Shown here: positions 18,327 through 27,025 of the stretch, in pieces
Position numbering within the stretch: position 1 is the stretch's first letter
Layout: each line of letters starts with the position of its first letter
Source: Rhodobacteraceae bacterium D3-12
GTDB taxonomy: Bacteria > Pseudomonadota > Alphaproteobacteria > Rhodobacterales > Rhodobacteraceae
DNA length: 64,000 bases
Assembly: GCA_025916135.1 (NCBI GenBank)
Contig: CP104793.1
Location: forward strand, 3,286,001 to 3,350,000
Reading direction: 5' to 3'
Notes under the pieces: generated by a model
Seen by the model: the letters and a program-made list of their open reading frames with translations, nothing else
Database searches by the model: none
Told to the model about the DNA's origin: nothing
Position numbers and translations under genes: made by a program

Positions 18327-19373
18327 TCAATCCAGCTCGCGAGCCGCCAGCGCGCGGTGAATCTCACGGCGGACCAGTTTACGCACGTTTCTGGTGATCC
18401 GCTCGCCCAAGGAGCCTTGAAGCTCGCGGCGAACGATTTCGGACACCATATCGCGCAGCATTTCCTCGTCGATGACCGTATCTTCAGTGACAAACAGATC
18501 GGCGGCGGCGCCTGCGTCATCGCCCTGCTCTGCCTCATTCAACGACGTCCGCTCTTCGCCCGCGGAGGCCGTTTTTGCATCGTCCTGCATCGCGGCTTTG
18601 CCCCGTTCCGGGGTCTTTTCCGCATCGGCCAGAGACGTTGCAAAAGACGCCAAATCAATTGCCGGTTCGGGCGTGTTATCCACCAGCACTTCGGCCTCTT
18701 CCACATTCAGTGGCGCATCTTGTTCCCACCCCTTGAGGGGCATCGCGCTATCTTCCCAACGCAACGCATCCACTGGCGCACCGGCGTTGTCATCATCGCC
18801 AAGCCCGTCGGGATCCCAATTGTCATCGCGTTCGGCCACAGCGGCTTCCAGCCCGGCAATCCGATGCTCCAAAGTGGACAGCTCCCCGCTGTCCCCTTCA
18901 TTCTCAACATGCGAGAATGACGGCACCGCACCGGCCGCATCACCCTTGTCCTGCGTTCCCGCGGCGGCTTCATCGCTTACCGCGGCTTCAACAGCGTCGT
19001 GTACGGCATCTTCAATCGCAAGCTCCAAGGCTGCCTTGTCAACGGCGTCGTCGACCGCTTCCTCCAAAGCTTCATGGGCTGCCTGACCGTCTTCGATCGG
19101 CGCGGAACTCTCTTCGCTGGCGCTCGGGGCATCATCACTTGCGTCCTCACCCACACGCAGCGCAGGCGTCAGAACCAACAATTGTGCTTCCTGCCGGGGT
19201 TGTGCTTTGGGCGCATCCCCGGCCACACCACCATCCGCCGCATCAGCATTATCGTCAGATACATCCTCCGCCCCTTGCTCCGACGGGCGCTCACCGCGCG
19301 CGTTTTCCGAAACAAGTCGACGGATAGAGGACAGAACGTCCTCAATTTCCAAATTGGTCACGGGATCAGTCAT
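18327..19373 (-). CDS. Acidic PopZ-like protein
   Basis: This 348-residue protein has short conserved ends around a long acidic, Ala-rich, probably disordered middle. The N terminus reads NLEIEDVLSSIRRLVSEN, close to the EILASIRRI helix of PopZ-type proteins. The C terminus is basic-amphipathic (MLRDMVSEIVRRELQG, then ITRNVRKLVRREIHRAL), like the PopZ oligomerisation helices. PopZ forms polymeric networks at cell poles and anchors the chromosome origin in Caulobacter. The assignment rests on architecture and the two end motifs; a generic low-complexity protein remains possible. It is convergent with cobQ, stop codons two bases apart. Confidence 0.5.
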   Translation of the reverse strand: MTDPVTNLEIEDVLSSIRRLVSENARGERPSEQGAEDVSDDNADAADGGVAGDAPKAQPRQEAQLLVLTPALRVGEDASDDAPSASEESSAPIEDGQAAHEALEEAVDDAVDKAALELAIEDAVHDAVEAAVSDEAAAGTQDKGDAAGAVPSFSHVENEGDSGELSTLEHRIAGLEAAVAERDDNWDPDGLGDDDNAGAPVDALRWEDSAMPLKGWEQDAPLNVEEAEVLVDNTPEPAIDLASFATSLADAEKTPERGKAAMQDDAKTASAGEERTSLNEAEQGDDAGAAADLFVTEDTVIDEEMLRDMVSEIVRRELQGSLGERITRNVRKLVRREIHRALAARELD

Positions 19374-19446
19374 TCGATTATACCACTACTCGCCTCGCCC
19401 CGATTGTAGCGCGGGGTCAGGATTCTCACAACAGATAGGGCGAAAT

Positions 19447-20886
19447 TTAGTCTTTACCCAGTTTCCGCAGCACTTTGTCCAGCTTTTGACCCTGCTTACT
19501 ATAGAGCGCCGGGGCAGTCTTAACCAAGTTATAGTATGCTGCAGGGTCATATTTCGGCACGTTAAGCTTCATCCGGTCAGCCGTCAGCCAACCCATTGCC
19601 GCAAGCAAAGCATAGGCGGCAGCATGCTCATCAATCGTGGCAGAAATCAGATTCGCCCGCGCGTCCAGCAGCTCCTGTTCGGCATCCAGCACATCCAGCG
19701 TCGTGCGCGCGCCCAACGTGGCTTCTTCGCGCACACCGCGGAATGCAATTGTGCTGGCCCGCACTTGACGTTCGCTCGACAAACGGGTCGCGCGCGCCAC
19801 CTGAAGCTGCGCCCAGGCATTGCCAACGTTCAGCGCCAAAGCGTGGCGGGTCTGGTGCAGCCCTGCCCGCACGGCATCACGTTGCGCCACGGCTTTGCGC
19901 GACAAAGCAGCGAGTTGCCCGCCATAATAAACCGGACCGCCGACTGTCACACCGACCGAGCCGCCGTTGGAATAGTTTGGACTGTTGAACCGCTGCGTCA
20001 AACCATACTCACCCGTCAGCTTCACGGTCGGCTTCATCGAGCCTCGCGCCGCAAGAATCCCAAGCTCAGCGGCGGTAACCTCGTGTTGAATCTTGATCAT
20101 TTCCGGATGAAACCGCAGCGCCGCCGCCTTGGCGCTCTCCACCGATTTCGCTGTGGTTGGCACACGCGGTGGCTGACTAAGCCGGCCGGGTTTACGCCCA
20201 ACTGCGGCGCGGAACTCTTCCACAGCCTGCGCCAGCCCGCCTTGTGCAGCGGCAAGAGCAGCCCGCCCGCCAGCTAGCCGCGCCTCGGCGATCGACACAT
20301 CGGTGCGGGTCACTTCACCCACTTCAAACCTGTCGCGTGCCGCCCGCAACTCCACCGTAATCACCCGCACGTTGTTTTCACGCAGGCGCACAAATTCATT
20401 GTTGCGCAGCACTTCAAGATACGCGATTGCAGCGCGCAACAGGACCTGCTGTTCTGCCGCCAAAAGCGCTTGGCGCGTGGCAAGCACCGTCTCTTTGGCA
20501 ATGTCGATGCCAAATTTGCTTGTCCCGAAATCCCAAAGCAGCATTTCGGCAGACAGCCCGAGCGACGTGGTCGTTCCGCTGGAACGGGACACATTCAAAT
20601 AGCCGGGTGTCGTGATGGTGGGGCTAACAAATGTGCCGGACTTTGACCTGCTGTAGACCACGCTGCCTGACCAACTGATAATCGGTTTCAACGCGGCATA
20701 GGCCACTGCCACGTCCTCGTCCGCGGCGCGCAACAACGCGCGGTTCTGATCAATCAGTCCGTTGTGCTCATAGGCCGATGCCATCGCATCAGCCAGCGAT
20801 TCAGCAACCACCTTGACCGGCCCAAGCGTCATCGCCACAGCGATCCCAACGACCGCCAGCCTCGCTTTCAAACCGAACACAGCCAT
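19447..20886 (-). CDS. tolC: TolC-family outer membrane efflux protein
   Basis: This 479-residue protein has a signal peptide (LAVVGIAVAMTLG, then KVVAES) and two repeated halves of long heptad-rich helices, as in TolC trimers that form a channel-tunnel for type I secretion and drug efflux. Typical segments are AYLEVLRNNEFVRLRENN and, in the second half, VGNAWAQLQVARATRLSSER and TTLDVLDAEQELLDARANL. The C-terminal tail (KQGQKLDKVLRKLGKD) is longer than minimal and basic. The pcm-like gene lies 105 bases upstream on the same strand, so co-transcription is likely. Confidence 0.9.
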   Translation of the reverse strand: MAVFGLKARLAVVGIAVAMTLGPVKVVAESLADAMASAYEHNGLIDQNRALLRAADEDVAVAYAALKPIISWSGSVVYSRSKSGTFVSPTITTPGYLNVSRSSGTTTSLGLSAEMLLWDFGTSKFGIDIAKETVLATRQALLAAEQQVLLRAAIAYLEVLRNNEFVRLRENNVRVITVELRAARDRFEVGEVTRTDVSIAEARLAGGRAALAAAQGGLAQAVEEFRAAVGRKPGRLSQPPRVPTTAKSVESAKAAALRFHPEMIKIQHEVTAAELGILAARGSMKPTVKLTGEYGLTQRFNSPNYSNGGSVGVTVGGPVYYGGQLAALSRKAVAQRDAVRAGLHQTRHALALNVGNAWAQLQVARATRLSSERQVRASTIAFRGVREEATLGARTTLDVLDAEQELLDARANLISATIDEHAAAYALLAAMGWLTADRMKLNVPKYDPAAYYNLVKTAPALYSKQGQKLDKVLRKLGKD

Positions 20887-20991
20887 GCCTCTACCTCGTC
20901 TTTTGTTGCTTCGCCCGTGAGAGCCTTGCCTGTCATAGTCCTGCCGGTCACTGTGCCGAATTAGTCGTCACTCGGCTCGGCACACCTGCAG

Positions 20992-21645
20992 TTAAAGTGT
21001 GAATGCCGCATGGCGCTCAAAGCCCGGCAAAACCGGAGCGCCCGCATTGAATGCAAAACGCCAGCTCATTTTTCCATCAATCTTGTATCCAATGCGAACG
21101 ATTCCCAGCGCACCTTGGGCAAAAAGAACCGCCATTCGACCACCATCCTTGAGCTGGTCACTCAAGGCCTCGGGCAAATGCTCAACCGCGCCCTCGACGC
21201 AAATCACGTCATAGGGCCCGTGCTCGGCTGCCCCTTCTGCTAGGGCACCCACATGGCTGATCACATTATCCGCACCCTGGTCGGACAAAACGGATTGCGC
21301 CTCTCCGGCCCAGGCTTCGTTTTCTTCCAACGCAACAACCGCCGCCGCCATCCGCGCAATAACCGCCGATGAATACCCAAGAACCGACCCCACATCCAAG
21401 ACCAGCTCGTCACTCTGAATATCGAGCGCGTCCAACATCTTGGCCAAAGTTCGCGCTTCTAAGATGACCCGACCATTTCCAAGGTCGATGTTCTCACCCA
21501 CATACGCCGCTTCGCGCTTGTCATCCGGCACGAAGGCTTCTCGCGGGATAGCCAACATCGCGTCGATTACAGGGAATTTGGTCACATCGGATGGGCGAAC
21601 CTGAGTGTCCACCATCATCGTCCGGCGCTCGGAAAAATCTGTCAT
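20992..21645 (-). CDS. Protein-L-isoaspartate O-methyltransferase-like protein
   Basis: This 217-residue protein belongs to the PCMT group of SAM-dependent methyltransferases. The start [12 protein letters not shown] and [15 protein letters not shown] match the Pcm-type N terminus, and motif I appears as [18 protein letters not shown] (GSVLGY where most enzymes have GxGxGY). Classical PCMT repairs isoaspartyl residues. Many alphaproteobacterial homologues next to tolC are uncharacterised and lack the usual active-site loop, so repair activity is not assured. The start at 21645 gives MTDFSERR. Confidence 0.75.
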   Translation of the reverse strand: MTDFSERRTMMVDTQVRPSDVTKFPVIDAMLAIPREAFVPDDKREAAYVGENIDLGNGRVILEARTLAKMLDALDIQSDELVLDVGSVLGYSSAVIARMAAAVVALEENEAWAGEAQSVLSDQGADNVISHVGALAEGAAEHGPYDVICVEGAVEHLPEALSDQLKDGGRMAVLFAQGALGIVRIGYKIDGKMSWRFAFNAGAPVLPGFERHAAFTL

Positions 21646-21891
21646 GCTATCAGGCCTGTCCGGTTGAGCAGAATCTTATCAGCGGTTCTTGCATATATAC
21701 CTGGGCGCGGCAATGTCTGACGACAAGAGCATCTGCGCTATCCTCGCTGCATTCGACCGATTTTCGGATTAAGCCGCTTCCTTGTGCATCGCTGAGGCGA
21801 TCGAATGTTCAATAACGCGGTGAAAACCCTCACTTTGCGGGCTGGACAAGCCTCAAGAAACCAGCAATAACGCGGCCCTGATACCACGGAC

Positions 21892-21965
21892 GGCGAGTTG
21901 GCGGAGTGGTGACGCAGCGGATTGCAAATCCGTGTACACCGGTTCGATTCCGGTACTCGCCTCCA
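21892..21965 (+). tRNA. tRNA-Cys (GCA anticodon)
   Basis: The 74-base gene folds as a standard cloverleaf: acceptor stem GGCGAGT pairs with ACTCGCC, the anticodon loop reads ATTGCAAAT, and the T-loop is GGTTCGATTCC. The 3' CCA is encoded. Anticodon GCA reads cysteine codons. The 3' half is duplicated at 29520-29564, marking it as the integration site of the neighbouring island. Confidence 0.96.
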
Positions 21966-21966
21966 A
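21922..21966 (+). repeat. Attachment site att (left) inside tRNA-Cys
   Basis: A 45-bp segment, from just before the anticodon to one base past the CCA end, recurs exactly at 29520-29564 in the same orientation. This is the usual mark of tyrosine-recombinase integration into a tRNA 3' end. Confidence 0.9.
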
Positions 21967-22148
21967 TAAAATCAATAGCTTAGACAGGAAACAAGGTGAC
22001 GCCAACGCCTGAATTCCGCTATGTGTAACCACATTGTATCCACACCGGTTACAAATTCTTAGGTTCAATTGGTTGTAGTTAGGTAGCGCTGGCAGCACTC
22101 GCTCCAATCCGATCGCACGGTCACGACGGTGCTGATCGCTGCAAAAAC

Positions 22149-22388
22149 CTAAAAATATGGCTCACCATCAGTCTCATCATCAGCCTCAGCTTCATCCAGA
22201 CCAGTGAGCGCATCACGAATTTCCGCCAGAAGAACAAGTCCTTTATCGAGTGCCAGGAACAGGATGCCCGTCACAATGGCAGAGAAGCCCGTCGCTGACC
22301 AAAGTACTTCACTTTCGTTTAACCCCATCCAAACCGCGAGACCTCCTGCAACGATTGCCAACCATCCCATTAAGTTCAAAATAATCAC
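22149..22388 (-). CDS. Small hypothetical membrane protein
   Basis: This product of about 79 residues has two hydrophobic segments (LNLMGWLAIVAGGLAVWMGL, then FSAIVTGILFLALDKG) and an acidic tail (EAEADDETDGEPYF). GTG at 22388 is preferred because AAAGGG lies seven bases upstream; TTG at 22403 is an alternative. It lies inside the island next to the tRNA. No family is recognised. Confidence 0.5.
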   Translation of the reverse strand: MIILNLMGWLAIVAGGLAVWMGLNESEVLWSATGFSAIVTGILFLALDKGLVLLAEIRDALTGLDEAEADDETDGEPYF

Positions 22389-22499
22389 ATTGCGCCCTTT
22401 CAAGAAAATTCGATTTCTGCCTTTCTCTGAAGCTAAGTTAGTACAGGCTACTGTGCACTCAAGAACAATGAAACTCTTTCTGCGCAGTCGCTTCGGTGT

Positions 22500-22967
22500 T
22501 CAATGGTCCAGATGAACCGACCCTGAAAACATGTTGGCGGGCCTGACGTATTTCTGACCATCCCGAATGGAAAGCTGTTCGATTACATGCTCCACCCAGC
22601 CATAGAACGCATGAAGGTCATTTTGATCAGCGAAAGTTTTGCGTCCCTCATCAACGCTGAAGCGCCACATTGTATTGAAAAAGCAGTGCAGAAAGAAAGG
22701 ATGATGAAAAAGATTAAGGCCATCGCGACCCAGGCCATCGGTAATGGTACAATCTTCGTCACTTGGGCAGAACCGCAAGTGGTCGAATTTTAGCGCGACC
22801 TTACGAGCACCCTTCAAAGCAGCGCGGCCATAGTGATCCCGAAAGCCAACATCAGTGAGCAAGCCATGTTGGGTTACCCAAAGATGTTGATGTAGTATCC
22901 AAGCTACATCTTTGAGTTCATCAGACTTAATCAATTTATAACCGCGAATGGATCTTCTGTTTTCCAT
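22500..22967 (-). CDS. Hypothetical protein of the island
   Basis: A soluble product of about 155 residues starts MENRRSIRGYKLIKSDELKD, with GAAAGG upstream of the ATG at 22967. It is rich in His, Phe and Trp (FHHPFFLHCFFNTMWRF) and has two cysteines in FCPSDEDC. I do not recognise it. It lies about 110 bases from the left end of the IS3 element on the same strand, where the missing integrase end might have been. Confidence 0.5.
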   Translation of the reverse strand: MENRRSIRGYKLIKSDELKDVAWILHQHLWVTQHGLLTDVGFRDHYGRAALKGARKVALKFDHLRFCPSDEDCTITDGLGRDGLNLFHHPFFLHCFFNTMWRFSVDEGRKTFADQNDLHAFYGWVEHVIEQLSIRDGQKYVRPANMFSGSVHLDH

Positions 22968-23153
22968 AGCAATACCTTTCAAAGTCCGCCCCGCTGAACA
23001 TTCCAAAGGGAGCCAGACTGTTCTTCATTCATATCTTGCGTGACCATTGGGACGGAAAGCCATTCGAAGGGCGTCCAATGTGTCAGTCGTCATATAAAAT
23101 GGGACATCAGAGCGGCTTGAACATTGGAGGCTCTGGTTCGGTTGCGTGATTGA

Positions 23154-24134
23154 TTATGCGGCTTGTTTTTGATGTTGCAAGCGGCGTTGTCGGATCGTCA
23201 GTTTCTTGATCTTCTCCCTTTCTCTCAGAATGGCTTTGTCCCGTCCAAAGTAGACGTCGGCGGGTGTGACGTTATTCAGGCTCTCGTGGTAGCGCTGGTT
23301 GTTGTAGTAGTCGACGAAGGCCCCGATCTGTCGCTCGAGATCACCGGGCAGGTAGTAATTCTCCAGCAGAACACGGTTCTTCATGGTCTGATGCCATCGT
23401 TCTATTTTGCCTTGGGTTTGCGGGTGGAATGGCGCTCCGCGAACGTGGTCCATCTTCTGATCCTCCAGCCATTTGGCCAGATCGCCAGAGATGTAACAGG
23501 ATCCGTTGTCGCTGAGCAGACGGGGTTTGTGTCGGACCACGGCCTGGTCGCAGCCCGATGCCTGAAGCGCCAGCTCGATCGTGCTGGTCACATCCTCGGC
23601 CCGCATGTTCGTGCAGAGCTTCCAGGCGATGATGTAGCGGCTGTAGTCGTCGAGGATGGTGGACAGGTAATACCAGCCCCAGCCAATGATCTTGAAGTAG
23701 GTGAAGTCAGTCTGCCACATCTGGTTGATGGCGGTGGTCTTGTCCGTGAACTCATCGGCGGCCTTGATCACCACGTAGTCCGGCGCAGTAATCAGATCAG
23801 CGGCTTTCAGGATGCGGTAAACCGATGATTCAGAGACAAAATATCGCTTCTCATCGGTATATTTAACGGCCAGCTCGCGTGTGGTCAGTGCCTCATGCTC
23901 CAACGCAAACTCGATCAGATCGTCACGGCGGATATCAGGGATGCGGTTCCAGACCGACTTTGGACGTGGCGAACGATCTGCCAAGGCATCCAAGCCACCT
24001 TCGACATATCGGTCATACCATCGGTAAAATGTGGTGCGCGGGATGCCCAGCATATCAAGGGTCTTCTTGGTTGGCAGATGCGACCCTTCAACTGTGCGAA
24101 TGATCTCCAACTTCTCGGTTGCTGGATACCTCAT
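23154..24134 (-). CDS. IS3-family transposase OrfB (DDE integrase domain)
   Basis: This 326-residue protein has an N-terminal helix-turn-helix-like part (LDMLGIPRTTFYRWYDRY) and an rve/DDE core. The triad is visible: Asp in QMWQTDFTYF, Asp in LLSDNGSCYIS, Glu in QGKIERWHQTM. The ATG at 24134 overlaps the orfA stop by four bases (ATGA). In IS3 elements the active transposase is usually an OrfAB fusion made by programmed -1 frameshifting; a separate OrfB is also made from such a coupled start. Confidence 0.92.
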   Translation of the reverse strand: MRYPATEKLEIIRTVEGSHLPTKKTLDMLGIPRTTFYRWYDRYVEGGLDALADRSPRPKSVWNRIPDIRRDDLIEFALEHEALTTRELAVKYTDEKRYFVSESSVYRILKAADLITAPDYVVIKAADEFTDKTTAINQMWQTDFTYFKIIGWGWYYLSTILDDYSRYIIAWKLCTNMRAEDVTSTIELALQASGCDQAVVRHKPRLLSDNGSCYISGDLAKWLEDQKMDHVRGAPFHPQTQGKIERWHQTMKNRVLLENYYLPGDLERQIGAFVDYYNNQRYHESLNNVTPADVYFGRDKAILREREKIKKLTIRQRRLQHQKQAA

Positions 24135-24505
24135 TCCTCGAACTCCCCAGCCCCTGTCATGCTTTTTTTGAGCAGACGGTTTTCCAAGGTGAGGTCGGCC
24201 ACGCATTCCTTCAGGGCCATGGCCTCAGATCTCAACTCCTTCACCTCAGGCGATGTCGCTTGACGCGCCGTGTCGCCGGAAAGACGACGCTTTCCAGCCT
24301 CAAGGAATTCCTTCGACCAAGTGTAATACAGGCTGTCAGAAATACCCTCGCGGCGACATAACGCCGAGATGCTTTCCTCCCCGCGCAATCCGGCCAAAAC
24401 AATGCGGATCTTCTCCTCCGCCGAGTAGGTCTGGCGGGTCTTGCGGCGGATGTTTTTGACCAGCTTGTCAGCTGCGCCTTTCGATGTTCCGGGCTTCTTG
24501 TTCAT
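24131..24505 (-). CDS. IS3-family transposase OrfA (DNA-binding)
   Basis: This 124-residue protein contains the helix-turn-helix SISALCRREGISDSLYYTW, followed by a leucine-zipper-like helix (VKELRSEAMALKECVADLTL). It recognises the inverted repeats and oligomerises. The frame ends at the OrfB start. Its N terminus is basic (RRKTRQTYSAEEKIRIVL). Confidence 0.92.
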   Translation of the reverse strand: MNKKPGTSKGAADKLVKNIRRKTRQTYSAEEKIRIVLAGLRGEESISALCRREGISDSLYYTWSKEFLEAGKRRLSGDTARQATSPEVKELRSEAMALKECVADLTLENRLLKKSMTGAGEFEE

Positions 24506-24590
24506 CTTCGCTCCTTAAAGGCTACGATGAACCAGAAACCCTCCGTTATTCAAATCCTCATATCTGTCCCATAGGTGCTGACGTCAGACA

Positions 24591-25032
24591 CGCGCCGGGT
24601 TTGTCTCGCGCCAACCCAAGTCAACACAATGCTCCATGAGAACACGAAGCACACGCAGGGAGTAATTCGCGAAATATGCTCGACTGGCGTTCGCATCGCG
24701 CAACCGGATCACGTCCTTTCGCTTCATATTAGCGGGGTTTGCGCCCCCATTATGGAGCGAAAGAAATCCAGATATTTGTCATAGTCCAGCGCCGTGCGAG
24801 GCTTTAGCCTGCGGTAACGCGGCGAAGCCCTATAGTCATCAATAAGAGCGCCAAAATTGCGAATATTGACGCGCGAAGGCTCCGCCCTTCCCGCTAGAAT
24901 ATCAGCGTATTCCTTCCAGAATTCAGGTGTCCCAAATTCGTTGGCAAACTTCTTTGTGGGCCAACCCCGCCGCTGAAAGTAAAGCCCGTTCCGTTGTTTG
25001 TAGACGTGCTTTGGAAGTTCACGTTTTGCCAT
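24591..25032 (-). pseudogene. Tyrosine recombinase (island integrase), truncated and frameshifted
   Basis: The N-terminal half of a phage-type integrase starts at the ATG at 25032 (MAKRELPKHVYKQRNGLYFQ) and runs through the SAM-like core-binding region (LKPRTALDYDKYLDFFRSIM). Adding a base to the C5 run at 24744-24748 continues it as NMKRKDVIRLRDANASRAYF and then VLRVLMEHCVDLGWRETNPA. There the IS3 right end cuts it off. The catalytic domain with the R-H-R-Y residues is not found on the far side of the IS. The gene cannot encode an active recombinase, so excision would need help from another element. Confidence 0.8.
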
Positions 25033-25192
25033 GGCGCATATCTATCCTCTCAAATTCATCACTCTCTTTTTCCTCAACGAGAAACAGTTCGATTTTCCGA
25101 CCATCGACAGATACGCGGCTGACCGACTTCCCCGCACGCTCAAACGTGCGAAGAAGCTCCAGTGCTTTTTGTTCTATCCCTGCCCTTGCCAT
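25019..25192 (-). CDS. Small protein encoded upstream of the integrase
   Basis: This product of about 57 residues (MARAGIEQKALELLRTFERA, ending FERIDMRHGKT) overlaps the integrase start by 14 bases, so it is likely translationally coupled to it. It has a helix followed by VSVDGRKIELFLVEE, a pattern seen in small partner genes next to integrases in this bacterial group (from memory). It could be an excisionase-like or accessory factor, but there is no clear wHTH. Confidence is moderate because of the tight coupling. Confidence 0.5.
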   Translation of the reverse strand: MARAGIEQKALELLRTFERAGKSVSRVSVDGRKIELFLVEEKESDEFERIDMRHGKT

Positions 25193-25350
25193 CGGCTTCG
25201 CCTTGAGGTCCTCAAATTTCCAACTGTTTGCGCATCCAAACTGGCTGAATGTGCGACTGACGCCCATGCAAACGAGCGTTGTTGAAAATTTAGGCCGGAC
25301 CTGATTCGCGGGCAACAATGCCAAAAAAGTTTTCTGCGACCGTCCAAAAA

Positions 25351-25510
25351 TTCTGTCGCTAAGTGCATACAGGGAACCGCGACATTTGCGCAACAAATGG
25401 GGCAAAAACGCGCTGAATTCTTCTCGGTGCGTGAAAATTTTTCTTGACGCTATTTTGGCGCAAAATCGGTCATCTCAAGATACGCGTTTCTGTCGCTAAG
25501 TGCATACAGG
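25351..25510. repeat. Pair of identical 23-bp direct repeats upstream of the integrase gene
   Basis: The same 23-bp sequence, starting TTCTGTCGCTAAG and ending GCATACAGG, occurs at 25351-25373 and 25488-25510. The core has a weak dyad (CTGT...ACAG). Spacing is 137 bp. The location upstream of the integrase pair suggests recombinase arm-type sites or an operator. Confidence 0.65.
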
Positions 25511-25969
25511 AACAAGGGGGGAGTATGCTTCCCGCCTCCTGACCCTTCGATATTTTGATTCTCCGGGATCAGGAGGCTCGCGTCAACGCTTCAAGCAACG
25601 GCGCTGGCGCTCAAATCAAGGAGCAGTCACAGCGCGCGACAGAAGGCACCGCGCACCTTTCGGCACCTTCACCTACCCAAACTAGCCCGAGAGGCGATCT
25701 AAACGCACCTCAGGCCGCCTACGACGCCTTTCGCGGCAGGGCCGACGATCTACTGTTGGCAATTAGGGGCGGGAAGCCGACTTTCGCTGCGGTCTGCTAC
25801 AAGGTCTGCTATGTGCAGCAAGAGAGGTTTGGAAAGTCGGGAGGTACAGCTTGGACCAAAGGTCGTGGACAGCCCAAATCAGACCGTTGTCGACAGTCTG
25901 GATTGCTACGGTGCTGCGCGTCATTTCGGACGTTCGCTGCAGACGTACTGCTAAATCCGAGATATGAAA
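25511..25969. other. Intergenic stretch between integrase region and reverse transcriptase
   Basis: No minus-strand frame of useful length exists here. One plus-strand frame of 142 codons (TTG at 25555 to 25983) has GC content closer to the chromosome than to the retron, but no recognised motif, no ribosome site and cysteine-rich, irregular composition towards its end. It may be a gene remnant. Confidence 0.4.
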
Positions 25970-27025
25970 CTAAACTCTGGTAGGACCATACTTAATACGA
26001 AGGCTTTTTACGCGTTGCTGCGTTTTCAGCATCTGAAGATTGCCTGGCTCAACCGTTGCCCAAAACTGCACTCTACCCTCCAAATGATCTATATAGTTTG
26101 GAAAGAACAGTTTACGCCTCGATATGTGAGCGGAAAGACCTGCAGACCAGACGAAATACACGTCTTTCTGTATCTCTCGTCTGAAACGACGGGTGACCCG
26201 AACTGAACCCGATGTAATATCTAAGCCCGTGACAATTTTCCTCTCGCCTTCACGTAGGAAACGAACTTTCTTTTCATTTACTTCAAAGCCCTCAGATTCA
26301 ATGATTTCGAATAAAAGTCGACGCACTCCAATTGGAATTTTCTTTCCAGATATAGCTATATCGTCTGCATATCTTGTATAGCGCAATCTGTTTGCTTTAC
26401 ACAGACGGTAAAAACGAGTGTCCATACTTTGACACACTATATTGCTCAATGACGGGCTCGAAGCTGCACCTTGAGGTAATTTATCGTCAAGTGTACAAAG
26501 TTTGCTCAACATATACGCAACATTCTGAGGATAGCCTAATTTTACAAAGACATACATGATCCGCCGAAAACTGATCGAAGGAAAAAAATCCTTGATATCT
26601 ATTTTTAGCAACTCATCCCTACCGCAGTGCATTCTTGCATTATCCAAAATTGAATAGTTTGGCCGGAAACCTGTTACACAATTTGGCAATTTTATCGAAG
26701 CCAGAACATTGTCGGCAATCCAGCGCTGCGCTTCGAGCAGTGACGGATAAGGAGCACGAATCTCTCGACTTCCTCCGGACCTCTTCTTGATTCTGAAACT
26801 CCGATAGAAACTATCTGTTCCCTCCATCATTGCAGTCATCGTTTGGAGGTCTCTTCCCAACAGAAGTGCAAGATGTTCACGTTCAAAAATTGGGGGGATA
26901 TCTTGTTTGATACAGTCGCCAACAAACGGCAAGTAAGAATTCACCAGATCTTCGCGAAGTCCGACATCCCGAAAATAGCGCTCCCATTGGCCTACCTTCG
27001 ATGTATGTAATGGAACGATCGACAC
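25970..27025 (-). CDS. Retron reverse transcriptase
   Basis: This bacterial reverse transcriptase of about 351 residues carries the features used to tell retron enzymes from others: NARMH (NAxxH motif, residues 129-133) in the X region and VTG (265-267) in the Y region. The palm motifs are all present: DIKDFFPSI (143-151), PQGAASSPSLSN (184-195) and RYADDIA with YADD at 219-222. Retron enzymes copy part of a neighbouring RNA into branched DNA-RNA (msDNA). The start is uncertain: GTG at 27025 gives a natural-looking N terminus, while GTG at 27115 has a better ribosome site (GAAGG) but adds 30 odd residues encoded by a hairpin. It is the last gene of the operon and strongly AT-rich compared with the flanks. 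Confidence 0.88.
   Translation of the reverse strand: MSIVPLHTSKVGQWERYFRDVGLREDLVNSYLPFVGDCIKQDIPPIFEREHLALLLGRDLQTMTAMMEGTDSFYRSFRIKKRSGGSREIRAPYPSLLEAQRWIADNVLASIKLPNCVTGFRPNYSILDNARMHCGRDELLKIDIKDFFPSISFRRIMYVFVKLGYPQNVAYMLSKLCTLDDKLPQGAASSPSLSNIVCQSMDTRFYRLCKANRLRYTRYADDIAISGKKIPIGVRRLLFEIIESEGFEVNEKKVRFLREGERKIVTGLDITSGSVRVTRRFRREIQKDVYFVWSAGLSAHISRRKLFFPNYIDHLEGRVQFWATVEPGNLQMLKTQQRVKSLRIKYGPTRV

Larger units (their letters stand above)
23081..24590 (-). mobile_element. IS3-family insertion sequence
   Basis: The element is about 1510 bp with imperfect 26-bp terminal inverted repeats. The left end at 23081-23106 starts TGTCAGTCGTCA and the right end, read inward from 24590, starts TGTCTGACGTCA; both end in ATGGGACA. 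It encodes orfA and orfB on the minus strand. No 3-bp target duplication is visible (flanks ATG and CGC), which argues for a deletion next to the element after insertion. Confidence 0.85.

Noticed and set aside
25555-25983. 142-codon plus-strand frame in the island
   Set aside because: It has a TTG start with no ribosome site, no motif, and ends overlapping the reverse transcriptase tail; kept only as a possible remnant.
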